Origin: JBQCHF01 sp051954955
GTDB lineage: Bacteria > Actinomycetota > Actinomycetes > Motilibacterales > Motilibacteraceae
Length of the DNA stretch: 64,000 nucleotides
Assembly: GCA_051954955.1 (NCBI GenBank)
Contig: JBQCHF010000126.1
Coordinates: 17,706 to 81,705, forward strand
Direction: 5' to 3'
Shown here: positions 24,351 to 36,200 of the stretch, in pieces
How the letters are laid out: each line of letters begins with the position of its first letter
How positions within the stretch are numbered: position 1 is the stretch's first letter
Translations under genes and position numbers: made by a program
The notes under the pieces: generated by a model
Database searches by the model: none
Told to the model about the DNA's origin: nothing
The model's input: only the letters and a program-made list of their open reading frames with translations

Positions 24351-24983
24351 GTGAGCACAGGCGACCAGGGCGCCCGCACCGACGCGGCGCACGCCGACCC
24401 CGCGCGCGGCGCGGCGCGACGCAGCGCCGGCGACCAGGGGCTGCTGTTCGACGACGACCTCCCCGAGCTCTCCGAGGACATCGGCTACCGCGGCCCCACC
24501 GCCTGCGCCGCCGCCGGCATCACCTACCGGCAGCTGGACTACTGGGCCCGCACCGGCCTGGTCGAGCCCAGCGTCCGCTCGGCCAGCGGCTCGGGCACCC
24601 AGCGGCTCTACGGCTTCCGCGACATCCTCGTGCTCAAGGTGGTCAAGCGGCTGCTGGACACCGGGGTCTCGCTGCACCAGATCCGCACCGCGGTGCAGCA
24701 CCTGCGCGACCGCGGGGTCGAGGACCTGGCCGGCATCACGTTGATGAGCGACGGGGCCTCGGTCTACGAGTGCACCTCCGCCGACGAGGTCGTCGACCTG
24801 GTCCAGGGCGGCCAGGGCGTGTTCGGCATCGCCGTCGGCCGGGTCTGGCGCGAGGTCGAGGGCACCCTCGCCGAGCTGCCCGCCGAGCGCACCGGCGAGG
24901 CGACCGATGCCGGCACCGAGGAGAGCGCCGCGCACCCCGGCGACGAGCTGGCCCAGCGCCGCCGCGCTCGCAAGACGGGCTGA
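24351..24983 (+). CDS. MerR family transcriptional regulator (Rv1830-like)
   Basis: A 210-residue regulator. The MerR helix-turn-helix covers about residues 45-115: YRGPTACAAAGITYRQLDYW, ARTGLVEPSVRSASGSGTQR, LYGFRDILVLKVVKRLLDTG, VSLHQIRTAVQHL. The C-terminal part (ITLMSDGASVYECTSADEVV) is conserved in actinobacterial homologues; no metal-binding Cys cluster is seen. GTG at 24351 is chosen for CGGAGGA 4-5 nt upstream. Targets are unknown; the shared operator suggests it controls itself and garA. Confidence 0.88.
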   Translation: MSTGDQGARTDAAHADPARGAARRSAGDQGLLFDDDLPELSEDIGYRGPTACAAAGITYRQLDYWARTGLVEPSVRSASGSGTQRLYGFRDILVLKVVKRLLDTGVSLHQIRTAVQHLRDRGVEDLAGITLMSDGASVYECTSADEVVDLVQGGQGVFGIAVGRVWREVEGTLAELPAERTGEATDAGTEESAAHPGDELAQRRRARKTG

Positions 24984-24996
24984 CAGACCCTTCGTC

Positions 24997-25107
24997 CGTG
25001 ATCATGCAATGCACGTGATCATGCGAACGACGTGATCATGCAACCGGCGCGATCTTGCCCGTCACGATCGCGCCGGTCGATTGATCACCGCGGTGGCATG
25101 ATCACGA
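24997..25107 (+). repeat. Iteron array B: three 17-nt direct units plus an inverted copy
   Basis: Units begin at 24997, 25014 and 25031, each starting CGTGATCATGC and differing at the 3' end. A perfect 11-bp inverted repeat (CCGGCGCGATC with its complement, about 25043-25077) follows, and GCATGATCACG at 25097-25107 is an inverted unit. It fills the gap between merR and the gcvP leader. Same design as array A at 11179-11310. Confidence 0.85.
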
Positions 25108-25162
25108 GCGGGGGGACTGGCGGGCGCGGCCTGTCGGGAATGGCGCGGGGCCCCAGGTCGGC

Positions 25163-25168
25163 TACCGT
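25163..25168 (+). promoter_or_regulatory. -10 box candidate for the gcvP transcript (TACCGT)
   Basis: TACCGT lies about 18-23 nt before the riboswitch begins, placing the start of transcription near 25175. Confidence 0.45.
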
Positions 25169-25185
25169 TGTCCTCGTCGACGACC

Positions 25186-25403
25186 CCGTGCGGGAGAGTC
25201 CTGCCGCAGCCGGCGGCAGGCGCCGAAGGAGCAACCCTCCCCGGAACCTCTCAGGCGCAAGGACCGCGCGGGAGCAGACGCCTCTGGAAAGCGGGCGGCC
25301 CTGACCGCCCCGCCGACGGTGCAAGCGACGCGACCGGGCCCCGATCCACCTCGAGGCCGGCCGGGCGGCGTGAAGCTCTCAGGCCCCATGACAGAGGGGG
25401 AGG
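25186..25403 (+). promoter_or_regulatory. Tandem glycine riboswitch upstream of gcvP
   Basis: Two glycine aptamers lie in series. Aptamer 1 shows CGGGAGAGTCC, CGCCGAAGGAGCAA (25221-25234), CTCTCAGGCGCAAGGACCGCG (from 25248) and GGAGCAGACGCCTCTGGA (25271-25288). Aptamer 2 shows CGCCGACGGTGCAAGC (25311-25326), a stem about 45 nt long, then GCTCTCAGGCC and CCATGACAGAGGGGGA (25375-25401). These match the conserved core of the glycine riboswitch. Downstream, GAGGGG/GGCC of 25394-25405 can pair with GGCCCCCCTC at 25425-25434, just before the gcvP ATG, so the expression platform may act on translation. Glycine should turn on glycine cleavage. Confidence 0.92.
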
Positions 25404-25434
25404 CCTGCTTCGCCATGCCGGAAGGGCCCCCCTC

Positions 25435-28374
<2,940 letters not shown>

Positions 28375-28443
28375 GGTCCCGCTCCCCGGTCCGGGGCCGC
28401 CTTCTGAGGTGCAGGGGGCGCCGGACCGGGGAGACACTTCAGC

Positions 28444-29511
28444 ATGTCGACGATCGCCGCCGTCTCCGGCGTGCTCCCGGACCACCGCCACGAGCAGGGC
28501 GACATCACCGCGCTGTTCGGTGACGTCGTGCTGGGGGACAGCCCCGAGCGCCGGCCGGTGCTCGAGCGCTTCCACGCCAACGCCGGGGTCAAGGCCCGCC
28601 ACCTCGCGCTGCCGCTGGAGGACTACGCCGACCTCGGCGGCTTCGGCCGCTCCAACGACGCCTTCATCGAGGTCGGGCTGGACCTCGCCGAGCGGGCGGT
28701 GCGCACGGCGCTGGAGCGGGTGGGGCTCTCCCCGGCCGACGTCGACCTGGTCATGACCGTCACGGTCACCGGGCTGGCCGCGCCCAGCCTGGAGGCCCGG
28801 CTGTCCCCGCGCGTCGGCTTCCGGCAGGACGTCAAGCGGGTGCCGGTCTTCGGCCTGGGCTGCGTGGCCGGCGCCGCCGGCATCTCCCGCGTGCACGACC
28901 ACCTGGTCGGCCACCCCGACGACGTCGCCGTCCTGCTCAGCGTCGAGCTGTGCTCGCTCACCCTGCAGGCCGACGACACCGCCACCCCCAACCTGGTCGC
29001 CAGCGGCCTGTTCGGCGACGGCGCCGCGGCGGTGGTGCTGGTCGGGGAGCGCCGGGCCGAGCAGCTGGGCCTGTCCGGGCCGCGGGTGGTCGACACCCGC
29101 AGCCGGCTCTACCCGGGCACCGAGCGGGTGATGGGCTGGGACGTCGGCGGCGGGGGCCTGAAGATCGTGCTGGCCGCGTCGGTGGCCGAGGTCATCGAGA
29201 CGCACCTGGGCGACGACGTCCGCGGGTTCCTCGGCGACCACGGGCTCGAGGTCGCCGACGTCGCCGCGTGGGTGAGCCACCCGGGTGGGCCCAAGGTGCT
29301 CGAGGCGGTGCAGGCCGCGCTCGGGCTGCCCGACGGCGCGCTCGACGTCACCTGGCAGTGCCTGGCCGAGCACGGCAACCTCAGCTCCGCCTCGGTGCTG
29401 CACGTGCTCGAGCGCACGCTGGCCGAGCGGCGCCCGCCGGCCGGGCAGCCTGGGGTCCTGATGGCGATGGGTCCGGGGTTCGCCGCCGAGCTGGTGCTGC
29501 TGGAGTGGTGA
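28444..29511 (+). CDS. Type III polyketide synthase, alkylresorcinol/alkylpyrone type
   Basis: Condenses a fatty acyl starter with malonyl or methylmalonyl units and cyclises the product. The 355-residue protein has the catalytic triad Cys140 (FGLGCVAGAAG), His279 (WVSHPGGPKVL) and Asn312 (EHGNLSSASVL), and the C-terminal GPGFAAELVLLEW typical of the family. It resembles phenolic-lipid synthases such as SrsA of Streptomyces griseus rather than plant chalcone synthases. It is followed by a membrane methyltransferase and an FAD hydroxylase, the srsABC order, which strongly suggests methylated alkylresorcinols or alkylquinones as product. The acyl starter is unknown. Confidence 0.92.
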   Translation: MSTIAAVSGVLPDHRHEQGDITALFGDVVLGDSPERRPVLERFHANAGVKARHLALPLEDYADLGGFGRSNDAFIEVGLDLAERAVRTALERVGLSPADVDLVMTVTVTGLAAPSLEARLSPRVGFRQDVKRVPVFGLGCVAGAAGISRVHDHLVGHPDDVAVLLSVELCSLTLQADDTATPNLVASGLFGDGAAAVVLVGERRAEQLGLSGPRVVDTRSRLYPGTERVMGWDVGGGGLKIVLAASVAEVIETHLGDDVRGFLGDHGLEVADVAAWVSHPGGPKVLEAVQAALGLPDGALDVTWQCLAEHGNLSSASVLHVLERTLAERRPPAGQPGVLMAMGPGFAAELVLLEW

Positions 29512-29566
29512 CGCGGGGGAGGCCTGTCGAGGTGCTGGCTAGCGGGGAGGTCGCGGCGTTGCCAGG

Positions 29567-30112
29567 GTGGGGGATGTGACGACGTCGCAGGCGCTCTACC
29601 TCGCGCTCGTGCTGGCCGTGGGCCTGGAGCGGATCGCCGAGCTGGTGGTCTCCAACCGGCACGTGGCCTGGGCGCTGGCCCGCGGCGGGGTGGAGTCCGG
29701 GCAACGCCACTACCCGGTCATGGTGGTGGTGCACACCGCGCTGCTGGCCGGGTGCGTGGTCGAGGTGCTGGCCGCGGACCGCCCGTTCCTGCCGGCCCTG
29801 GGCTGGCCGATGCTCGCGCTGGTGCTGGCCGCCCAAGGGCTGCGCTGGTGGTGCATCCGCACGTTGGGGCCGCGCTGGAGCACCCGGGTCGTCGTGGTGC
29901 CGGACCTGCCGCTGGTCACCGGCGGCCCGTACCGGTGGCTGAACCACCCCAACTACGTCGCGGTCGTCGTCGAGGGCTTCGCGCTGCCGCTGGTGCACAC
30001 CGCGTGGGTGACCGCGCTGGCGTTCACCGTGGCGAACGCCGGCGTGCTGGCGGTGCGGCTGCGCGCCGAGGAGGCCGCGCTGGGGCGGCGGGTGCCGCAG
30101 GCGGCGCGGTGA
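29567..30112 (+). CDS. Isoprenylcysteine carboxyl methyltransferase family protein (SrsB-like)
   Basis: An integral membrane O-methyltransferase of about 181 residues with four to five hydrophobic helices. The family motif is seen in the C-terminal half: GPYRWLNHPNYVAVVVEGFA, then LRAEEAALGRR. In the srs cluster of Streptomyces the same family methylates the phenol hydroxyl of alkylresorcinols, and the position between the type III PKS and the hydroxylase supports the same role. GTG at 29567 or GTG at 29576; neither has a convincing ribosome binding site. The stop overlaps the next start by 4 bp. Confidence 0.82.
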   Translation: MGDVTTSQALYLALVLAVGLERIAELVVSNRHVAWALARGGVESGQRHYPVMVVVHTALLAGCVVEVLAADRPFLPALGWPMLALVLAAQGLRWWCIRTLGPRWSTRVVVVPDLPLVTGGPYRWLNHPNYVAVVVEGFALPLVHTAWVTALAFTVANAGVLAVRLRAEEAALGRRVPQAAR

Positions 30113-31143
30113 GCGCCCACCACCTCGACGCCGACGTCGCGGTCGTGGGGGCCGGGCCGGCCGGCCTGGCCACTGCCATCGGGGCGGCGCAGGCGGGGCT
30201 CTCGGTGGCGGTGCTCGACCCGCGCGCCGCGCCGGTGGACAAGGCCTGCGGGGAGGGGCTGATGCCCACCGCACGCGCCGAGCTGGCCCGGCTGGGCGTG
30301 CGCCTGGGCGGACGGGAGTTCGGCGGCATCCGCTACTGCGCCCCGGGCGCGGTGGCCGAGGCGCGGTTCCGGGGCTCGCCGGGGCTGGCGGTGCGCCGGC
30401 TGGCGCTGTCCGCCGCCCTGGACGAGCGGGCGCGGGAGGTCGGGGTGCGCCGGCTGCACGAGCGGGCCGGTCCGCCCCGGGTGAGCGACGCCGGCGTCGA
30501 CGTCGGTCCGCTGCGCGCGCGCTGGCTGGTGGCCGCCGACGGGCTGCACTCGCCGACCCGCCGGGCCCTCGCGCTGGACGCTCCCGCGCAGTCGCCCACC
30601 CGGTTCGGGCTGCGCCGGCACTACCGGATAGCGCCGTGGACGGACCTGGTGGAGGTGCACTGGGCCCCCGATGCCGAGGCGTACGTGACGCCGCTGGGCG
30701 AGGACCTGGTGGGGGTGGCGGTGCTGTGCGGGGGCGGGGAGCCGTTCGAGGGCTGGCTGGACCGTTTCCCGGCGCTGCGCGAGCGGCTCCACGGTGCCGA
30801 GCCCGACGGCCCGGTGCGCGGCGCGGGCCCGCTGCGGCAGGCCGCCGCCGCGGTGCGCCGGGGACCGGTGCTGCTGGTCGGCGACGCCGCCGGCTACGTC
30901 GACGCGCTCACCGGCGAGGGCGTGGGGGCGGCGCTGCTCGCCGCCCGCGAGCTGGTCCGCTGCCTCGCGGCCGGGCGCCCGCAGGACTACCCCGTCGCGC
31001 ACCGCCGGGTGACCCGCCGCTCGCGCCTGCTCACCACCGCGCTGCTCGCCGCCGGTCAGGTGCCCCCGGCCCGCCGGGTGCTGGTGCCGGCGGCCGCTCG
31101 TTGGCCGCGGCTGATGACCGCCGCGGTGCGCGCCCTCGCCTGA
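30109..31143 (+). CDS. FAD-dependent monooxygenase (SrsC-like)
   Basis: A 344-residue flavoprotein hydroxylase. The FAD motif is VAVVGAGPAGLATAIGAAQAG at residues 9-29, then DKACGEGLMPTARAEL, the second FAD motif LVAADGLHSPTRRAL, and the C-terminal VLLVGDAAGYVDALTGEGVG. These features match the PHBH/geranylgeranyl-reductase-like group. It is coupled to the methyltransferase gene by a GTGA overlap. By analogy to SrsC it should hydroxylate the alkylresorcinol ring, giving a hydroquinone or quinone. A reductase acting on a polyprenyl chain is the alternative. Confidence 0.8.
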   Translation: MSAHHLDADVAVVGAGPAGLATAIGAAQAGLSVAVLDPRAAPVDKACGEGLMPTARAELARLGVRLGGREFGGIRYCAPGAVAEARFRGSPGLAVRRLALSAALDERAREVGVRRLHERAGPPRVSDAGVDVGPLRARWLVAADGLHSPTRRALALDAPAQSPTRFGLRRHYRIAPWTDLVEVHWAPDAEAYVTPLGEDLVGVAVLCGGGEPFEGWLDRFPALRERLHGAEPDGPVRGAGPLRQAAAAVRRGPVLLVGDAAGYVDALTGEGVGAALLAARELVRCLAAGRPQDYPVAHRRVTRRSRLLTTALLAAGQVPPARRVLVPAAARWPRLMTAAVRALA

Positions 31144-31209
31144 CCCGCCCGCTGTCCCGCCGCTGACATGCCACACACACTGAGGGTTGGGCTGGGCAGC
31201 TCGGGCAGC

Positions 31210-31689
31210 ATGAGCGGCATGATCCGGTCCCCGAGCACCGACGTTCGCGCCGCCACCGCGACGGACGCCGCACGCCTGCTCCAGCTCTGGGGGCTGGTCT
31301 ACGACGAGGCCGCGGGCGGGCCGCAGGCGCCCTGGCGCGACCCGGCGCGGCGGTGGTTCCTCGACCGCCTGGCCGACGAGGGCAGCGCCCGCTTCCCGGT
31401 GGTCGAGCGCGACGGGGTCGTCGTCGCCACGGCGGTCGGGACGCTGGAGCTCGAGATCCCGAACCCGCACTGCCCCCGGGGACGGATCGTCCGGCTGGCC
31501 AACGTCGTCACCGTGACCGAGCACCGTCGCTGCGGCTACGCGACGCTGCTGGTCCAGGACGTGATCGGCTGGGCCCGGTCGGTCGCCGCCGACCGCGTGG
31601 ACCTGAGCACGAGCGCCGACGGGCTCGGGCTCTACCAGCGGATCGGGTTCACCTTCACCACCGCCCCGCGGATGAAGCTCGTGCTCTGA
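31210..31689 (+). CDS. GNAT family N-acetyltransferase
   Basis: A 159-residue acetyltransferase with the GNAT core: VRAATATDAARLLQLWGLVY, VVATAVGTLELEIP, the acetyl-CoA loop VTVTEHRRCGYATLLVQDVI (motif A, R-x2-G-x-A variant) and GLYQRIGFTFTTAPRMKLVL. Substrate unknown. The start is uncertain: ATG 31168, 31210 or 31219; the domain begins just after the last of these. It stands alone, convergent to the anti-sigma gene. Confidence 0.78.
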   Translation: MSGMIRSPSTDVRAATATDAARLLQLWGLVYDEAAGGPQAPWRDPARRWFLDRLADEGSARFPVVERDGVVVATAVGTLELEIPNPHCPRGRIVRLANVVTVTEHRRCGYATLLVQDVIGWARSVAADRVDLSTSADGLGLYQRIGFTFTTAPRMKLVL

Positions 31690-31723
31690 CGCCTCCTGCG
31701 CCGGACGGCGCGCGGCGGGCGCC

Positions 31724-32515
31724 CTAGACCAGCGGGACCACGGCGACCGGGGTGGTCGTGGGCTGGGCCGAGCCGCCGGCCGGCTCGACCGAGACGGCCA
31801 GCGCCTTGCCGCCGGAGACGTCGGGCACGTAGGCCTGGGTGACGCCCGAGCGCACCGGGAGCATGCCGGCGCTGGTCACGCCGCTGCCGCGCATCACCCA
31901 CAGCTGGTAGCCCTTGCCGTCGGGCAGCGCCGGCAGGTCGGCCCCGGTGAACACCGCCTGCCCACCGGCGGCGAGCACGGTGACCGAGCCGCCGCCGGGC
32001 AGCCGGGTGGTGTGCTCGGTGTGCGCCGGGTCGGCCACCACGGCGGCGACGGCCTGGGCCGTCGCCCGCTGCTGCTGCAGGTCGCGGTGCTGCTGAGCGA
32101 GGAAGCCGCCCAGGCTCACCGAGGTGGCGAGCAGCACGGCGGCGGCGACGCCGAACGGGGTGGTCCACCGGGCGCGCCGGCGCAACGGCACCACCTCGGC
32201 GGCATAGGCAGCCTCCGCGTCACCGGCCGCCGTCGGCTCGGCTGCCGACTGGTCGATGGCTCGGACCACGGGGGGCAGCTGGCGGGTGGCGGCCACCTGG
32301 GCGAGCACCGCCCGCTTGAGCGCCGGCGGCGGGGTGGCGGTGGCCTCCAGCGCCAACCGGGCGGCGGTGGCCTGCAGCTCCCGCACCTCCTGCGCGCAGG
32401 CCTCGCACTCGGCCAGGTGCGCCTCGAACGCGAGCGCCTCGTCCTCGGGCAGAGCGTGCGCGGCGTAGGCCCCGGTCAGCGTGTGGACGTCGGCGGGGGT
32501 CATCCGTGCATCCAT
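31724..32515 (-). CDS. rskA: Anti-sigma-K factor RskA-like
   Basis: Membrane anti-sigma factor that holds SigK. The N-terminal cytoplasmic zinc-binding anti-sigma domain shows His33-x3-Cys37-x2-Cys40 (HLAECEAC) with TGAYAAHALPEDEALAFEAH before it. One transmembrane helix lies at about 120-140 (FGVAAAVLLATSVSLGGFLA), followed by a coiled stretch and the extracytoplasmic RskA domain with LPDGKGYQLWVM and QAYVPDVSGG. Length 263. It lies 6 nt after sigK, as expected for a sigma/anti-sigma operon. ATG 32515 or 32503 may be the start. Release of the sigma factor by regulated proteolysis is known for the family, not shown here. Confidence 0.92.
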   Translation of the reverse strand: MDARMTPADVHTLTGAYAAHALPEDEALAFEAHLAECEACAQEVRELQATAARLALEATATPPPALKRAVLAQVAATRQLPPVVRAIDQSAAEPTAAGDAEAAYAAEVVPLRRRARWTTPFGVAAAVLLATSVSLGGFLAQQHRDLQQQRATAQAVAAVVADPAHTEHTTRLPGGGSVTVLAAGGQAVFTGADLPALPDGKGYQLWVMRGSGVTSAGMLPVRSGVTQAYVPDVSGGKALAVSVEPAGGSAQPTTTPVAVVPLV

Positions 32516-32521
32516 CTCTGG

Positions 32522-33172
32522 TCAGCCATCTGCGGACACTCCGAGGCAGTCGCGCAGGCGGATCAGTCCGTCGCGCAGGCGGGTCTTGACGGTGCCGAGC
32601 GGGGTGTCGAGCAGCTCGGCGACCTCGCGGTGGGTGTAGCCGCCGTAGAAGGCGAGGTTGACCGCCTCCCGCTGCAGCTCGGTGAGGCCGCCCAGGCAGC
32701 GGCGGACCGCCTCGACCTCCAGCCGGGTCTCCACCTGCTCCACGACGTCGTCATAGGCGGTGGTGTGCTCGCGGGCGCCGACCCGCTCCTCGCGGTCGCT
32801 GGCGGCCTGGGCGGAGCGCACCCGGTCCACGGCCCGGCGGTGGGCCATCGTGAGGATCCAGGTCTGGGCGCTGCCGCGCTGCGGGTCGAAGCGGGTGGCG
32901 GTGCGCCACACCTCGACCAGCACCTCCTGAGCGACCTCCTCGGACTGCGCCGGGTCGCGCAGCACCCGGCGCACCACGCCGAAGACGCTGCCGGCCATCG
33001 CGTCGTAGAGCTCCTCGAACGCGGCCTCGTCGCCGCGGGCCACCCGCAGCAGGGTGGCGTCGAGCGGCCGCTGCCCTGACTGCGCTGGATCGTCCGCGGC
33101 ACCGGGCAGGACGACGAGGTCGGGGTCGCCGGCGACACGCAGCCGCCGGGGGAAGCTCACCACGGTCGACAT
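32522..33172 (-). CDS. sigK: ECF RNA polymerase sigma factor SigK-like
   Basis: A 216-residue ECF sigma factor. Region 2 is seen in LLRVARGDEAAFEELYDAMA and VLRDPAQSEEVAQEVLVEVW, with RGSAQTWILTMAHRRAVDRV; region 4 is CLGGLTELQREAVNLAFYGG followed by YTHREVAELLDTPLGTVKTR. This matches the SigK group, and the next gene is an RskA-type anti-sigma. Its ribosome binding region GAGAGGAGGGG lies 9-15 nt before the ATG. A putative SigK-type promoter lies upstream at 33231-33257. Confidence 0.92.
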   Translation of the reverse strand: MSTVVSFPRRLRVAGDPDLVVLPGAADDPAQSGQRPLDATLLRVARGDEAAFEELYDAMAGSVFGVVRRVLRDPAQSEEVAQEVLVEVWRTATRFDPQRGSAQTWILTMAHRRAVDRVRSAQAASDREERVGAREHTTAYDDVVEQVETRLEVEAVRRCLGGLTELQREAVNLAFYGGYTHREVAELLDTPLGTVKTRLRDGLIRLRDCLGVSADG

Positions 33173-33230
33173 CCTCGCAGCCCCTCCTCTCCGTCGCGAT
33201 CACGAGCGGCGGGCGCCGCTGTCGGGAGGG

Positions 33231-33257
33231 GTTCGGAGCGGTCGCCCGCCCGGATTG
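33231..33257 (-). promoter_or_regulatory. Possible SigK-type promoter before sigK (CAATCC-15-CCGAAC)
   Basis: Reading the minus strand, CAATCC (33257-33252) and CCGAAC (33236-33231) are separated by 15 nt. The mycobacterial SigK consensus is close to CCATCC-N16/17-CCGAAT. The -10 differs by one base and the spacing by one or two. It would give a 50-nt leader and autoregulation. Confidence 0.35.
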
Positions 33258-33285
33258 GGCGGCGCAGCAGGACCGCGTGGTCGCG

Positions 33286-36200
33286 TCAGGTGGTGAGGCA
33301 GGTGACCGTCGAGCCGTCGCGCTGCTTGTGCACCCGGACCTGGGCGGGGATGCGCGCGCGCAGGTCGGCCACGTGGCTGACCACGCCCACCACCCGGCCG
33401 CCGCTGCGCAGGCCGTCGAGGACGTCGAGCACCTCCTCGAGGGCCTCCTCGTCCAGGGTGCCGAAGCCCTCGTCCACGAAGAGGGTCTCGATCGCCGCCC
33501 CGCCGGCCTCGGCGGTAACGACGTCGGCGAGGCCGAGGGCGAGGGCGAGGGAGGCGAGGAACGCCTCGCCGCCGGACAGGGTGCGGGTGTCGCGCTCGAG
33601 CCCGGTCCAGGCATCGACGACCCGAAGCCCCAGGCCCGCGCGGCCGCGGCCGCTGCCCTCGTCGGTGTGCACCAGGACGTAGCGCCCGGCGGACATGCGG
33701 ACCAGGCGCTCGCTGGCCGCGGCCGCCACCTGCTCCAGGCGCGCGGCCAGCACGTAGGCGGACAGCCGCATCCGCTTGGCGTTGTCCGAGCCGGTGCCCT
33801 CGGCCAGCCGGGACAGGCCGTCGACCAGGGCATGGCGCTCCCGGAGCGGGGCCAGCGCGGCCAGGGCGGCGACCACCTCGGCGTGGAGCCCGGCCAGTGC
33901 GGCGTGGCGCGCGAGGGCTGCGGACAGCGCCGCGGCCGCCTGCTCGAGCGAGGCGCGGGCGGCGGAGCGACGGTCCAGCGCGGCGTCGACGTCGGCGGCC
34001 GGCTGCGCGGCGGCTGCGGCCAGGGCGGGGTCGCTGCCCAGCTCGGCCACCACCCGGGCCTGCGCGAGCAGCGCGTCCAGCTCCTGCTCCAGCCCGGCGA
34101 GCTGGGGGGGCGTGCGGGCGGCGGCGGTCGCATCGGCCAGGCCGACGAACCGCGCCTGCTCGGCCGCCTGCACCGCCTGTTCGGCGGCGTCGGCCAGCCG
34201 GTCCGCGGCCGCGGCCCGCTCACCGAGGGCCTGGGCCGCGCCCTCCAGCGCGCGCACCGCGGTGGTCACCTCGGCGAGGGCGCCCGCGAGGTCCGCCGCG
34301 CCGCCGAGACCGGCGGCCACCCGCTCGCCGAGCTCGGCGGCCCGGTCGGCTGCCGCGGCCCGCTCGGCGGCGAGGGTGAGCAGGGCGCTCTCGCCGGCGG
34401 CGAGCTGCTCGGCCACCTGTTCGGCGGCGCGGTCCAGGTCCTCCAGCTGCCGCTGGGCTGCCGGCAGCCCCTCGGCGGCACGCCGCGCGGTGGCCAGCTC
34501 GGCCTCGAGCTGCTGCACCAGGGCGGACAGCTCCGCCGGGTCGGCGCCTCCCGCGGCCTCGGCGGCAGCGGCGCGCTTGGCCTGCAGGCCGGCCATCTCG
34601 GTCTCTCGGGCGGTCCGCTCGGTCTCGCGCTCCTGGTGCACCTCGCCGGCGCGGCGCTCGTCCTCGGCGGTGACCCCCCGGCTGGTGCCGCGGGCCGGGG
34701 CGGGGTGGGCGTCGCTGCCGCAGACCGGGCAGCAGCCGCCGGCGACCAGCGCGGTGGCGAGCTCGGCGGCGTAGCCCTCCAGGCGTGCCTGGCGCAGGTC
34801 CAGCCAGTCCTGGCGAGCCTGCTGCGCAGCGTCGACGGCCTGCCGCAGCTCCGCGCCGGCGCGCGCCACCTCCCCGACGAGCCGATCGCGCTCCCGCGCG
34901 GCGCGCAGGACCCCCTGGTGGTGCTGCAGCTGCGCGGCGAGCCGGCCCTCCTCCGCGCTCTGGGCGACGAGGGTGGCCAGCGCGGTGCGCGCGGCGGTCC
35001 GCTCGGGCTCGCAGCCCTCCAGCCGAGCCCGCAGCCGGGCGGTCTCGCCCTGCGCGCGGCGCTCCTGCTCGGCCAGTGCGGTGGCCTTGGCCTCTACCTG
35101 CTGGGCGGCCGCCTCCTCCGCGCGCAGCGCCTCGAGCTGGGCCGCGCGCGAGCGGAGCCGGTCGAGCCGGCTGCCCAGCAGGTCCGCCAGCTCCAGGTCC
35201 CGGCGAGCGGCCCGGCGCAGGTCCGTCGCCTCCAATTGAGCGGTCGCCGGCCGGCACTGGTCGAGCAGGTCCTCGACGTCCGAGCCCGGCGAGCCCTGCG
35301 GGTCGGACCCGGTCGACGCACCCGATCCCGGCAGCGTGCGGACCACGCCCAGCGCTCGGACGACGGCGCGATCGGCGCGGCCGCCGCTGGCGCGCGCGTC
35401 GTCGAGAGCGCGCACCAGGGGCATGACACCGGCCGCGCGACGGGCGGCGGCCACCTGCGCGGTGAGCTCGTCCCGGCGCGGTGCCGCGGCCGCCACCGCC
35501 GCGGCACGCGCTAGCAGCTCGGCGTGCCGCCGCTGCAGGTCGGCGAGGGCGCGCGCGGCGTCGACCTGCGACGAGGCCGTCTCGTGCGCCGCGTCGGCCT
35601 GCTCACGGGCCTGGGTGCGCCAGGCCGCGTCGGCAGCGGCTCGCTCGACGGCCAGGGCGAGCCGGGCAGCCGGGTCCGACGGGAGGCCGGGCGACGGGAC
35701 GATCGCCGCCGGACCCTCCGCCCGATCCTCGGCGGGACCGGCGCCGGCGGCAGCGACCTGCTCCGCAGACGTTCCAGCAGACGTTCCAGCAGACGTTCCG
35801 GCAGACGTTCCGGCAGCGTCCGCGGCGTGCTCGTCCAGCAACGCTCCGGCCGCCTGCGCGGCGCGGGCCAGCAGCACCTCGAGCTGCTGCTCACCGGCCT
35901 CCACCGCGCGGGTCGAGGTCCGCCGCTGCTCGGCCAGCCACGCCTCGACCGCGGAGAACCGGCGGGTGTCGAAGAGGGCCTCGAGGACCGGCCGGCGCTC
36001 CTCGGGCTCGGCGCGCAGGAACTCGGCGAACTGGCCCTGGGGGAGCAGGACGACCTGGCAGAACTGCTCGGCGCTCATGCCGACCAGCTCGCGCAGCAGG
36101 TGGGCCGCCTCGTCGTTGCGGGTGGAGCGGGTGACCCAGTCGCCGGCGATCAGCTCGTCCACGCGCGTGGCCGCCGGTTCGGTGGTGGTGCCGGTGCCGC

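Noticed and set aside
24997..25047. Origin-type iterons (replication origin or plasmid)
   Set aside because: No replication initiator or A/T-rich unwinding region beside the array, and the flanking genes are chromosomal core genes.
33286..35514. Long plus-strand frames opposite sbcC
   Set aside because: Gly/Arg/Leu-rich antisense of the coiled-coil gene, no domain match.
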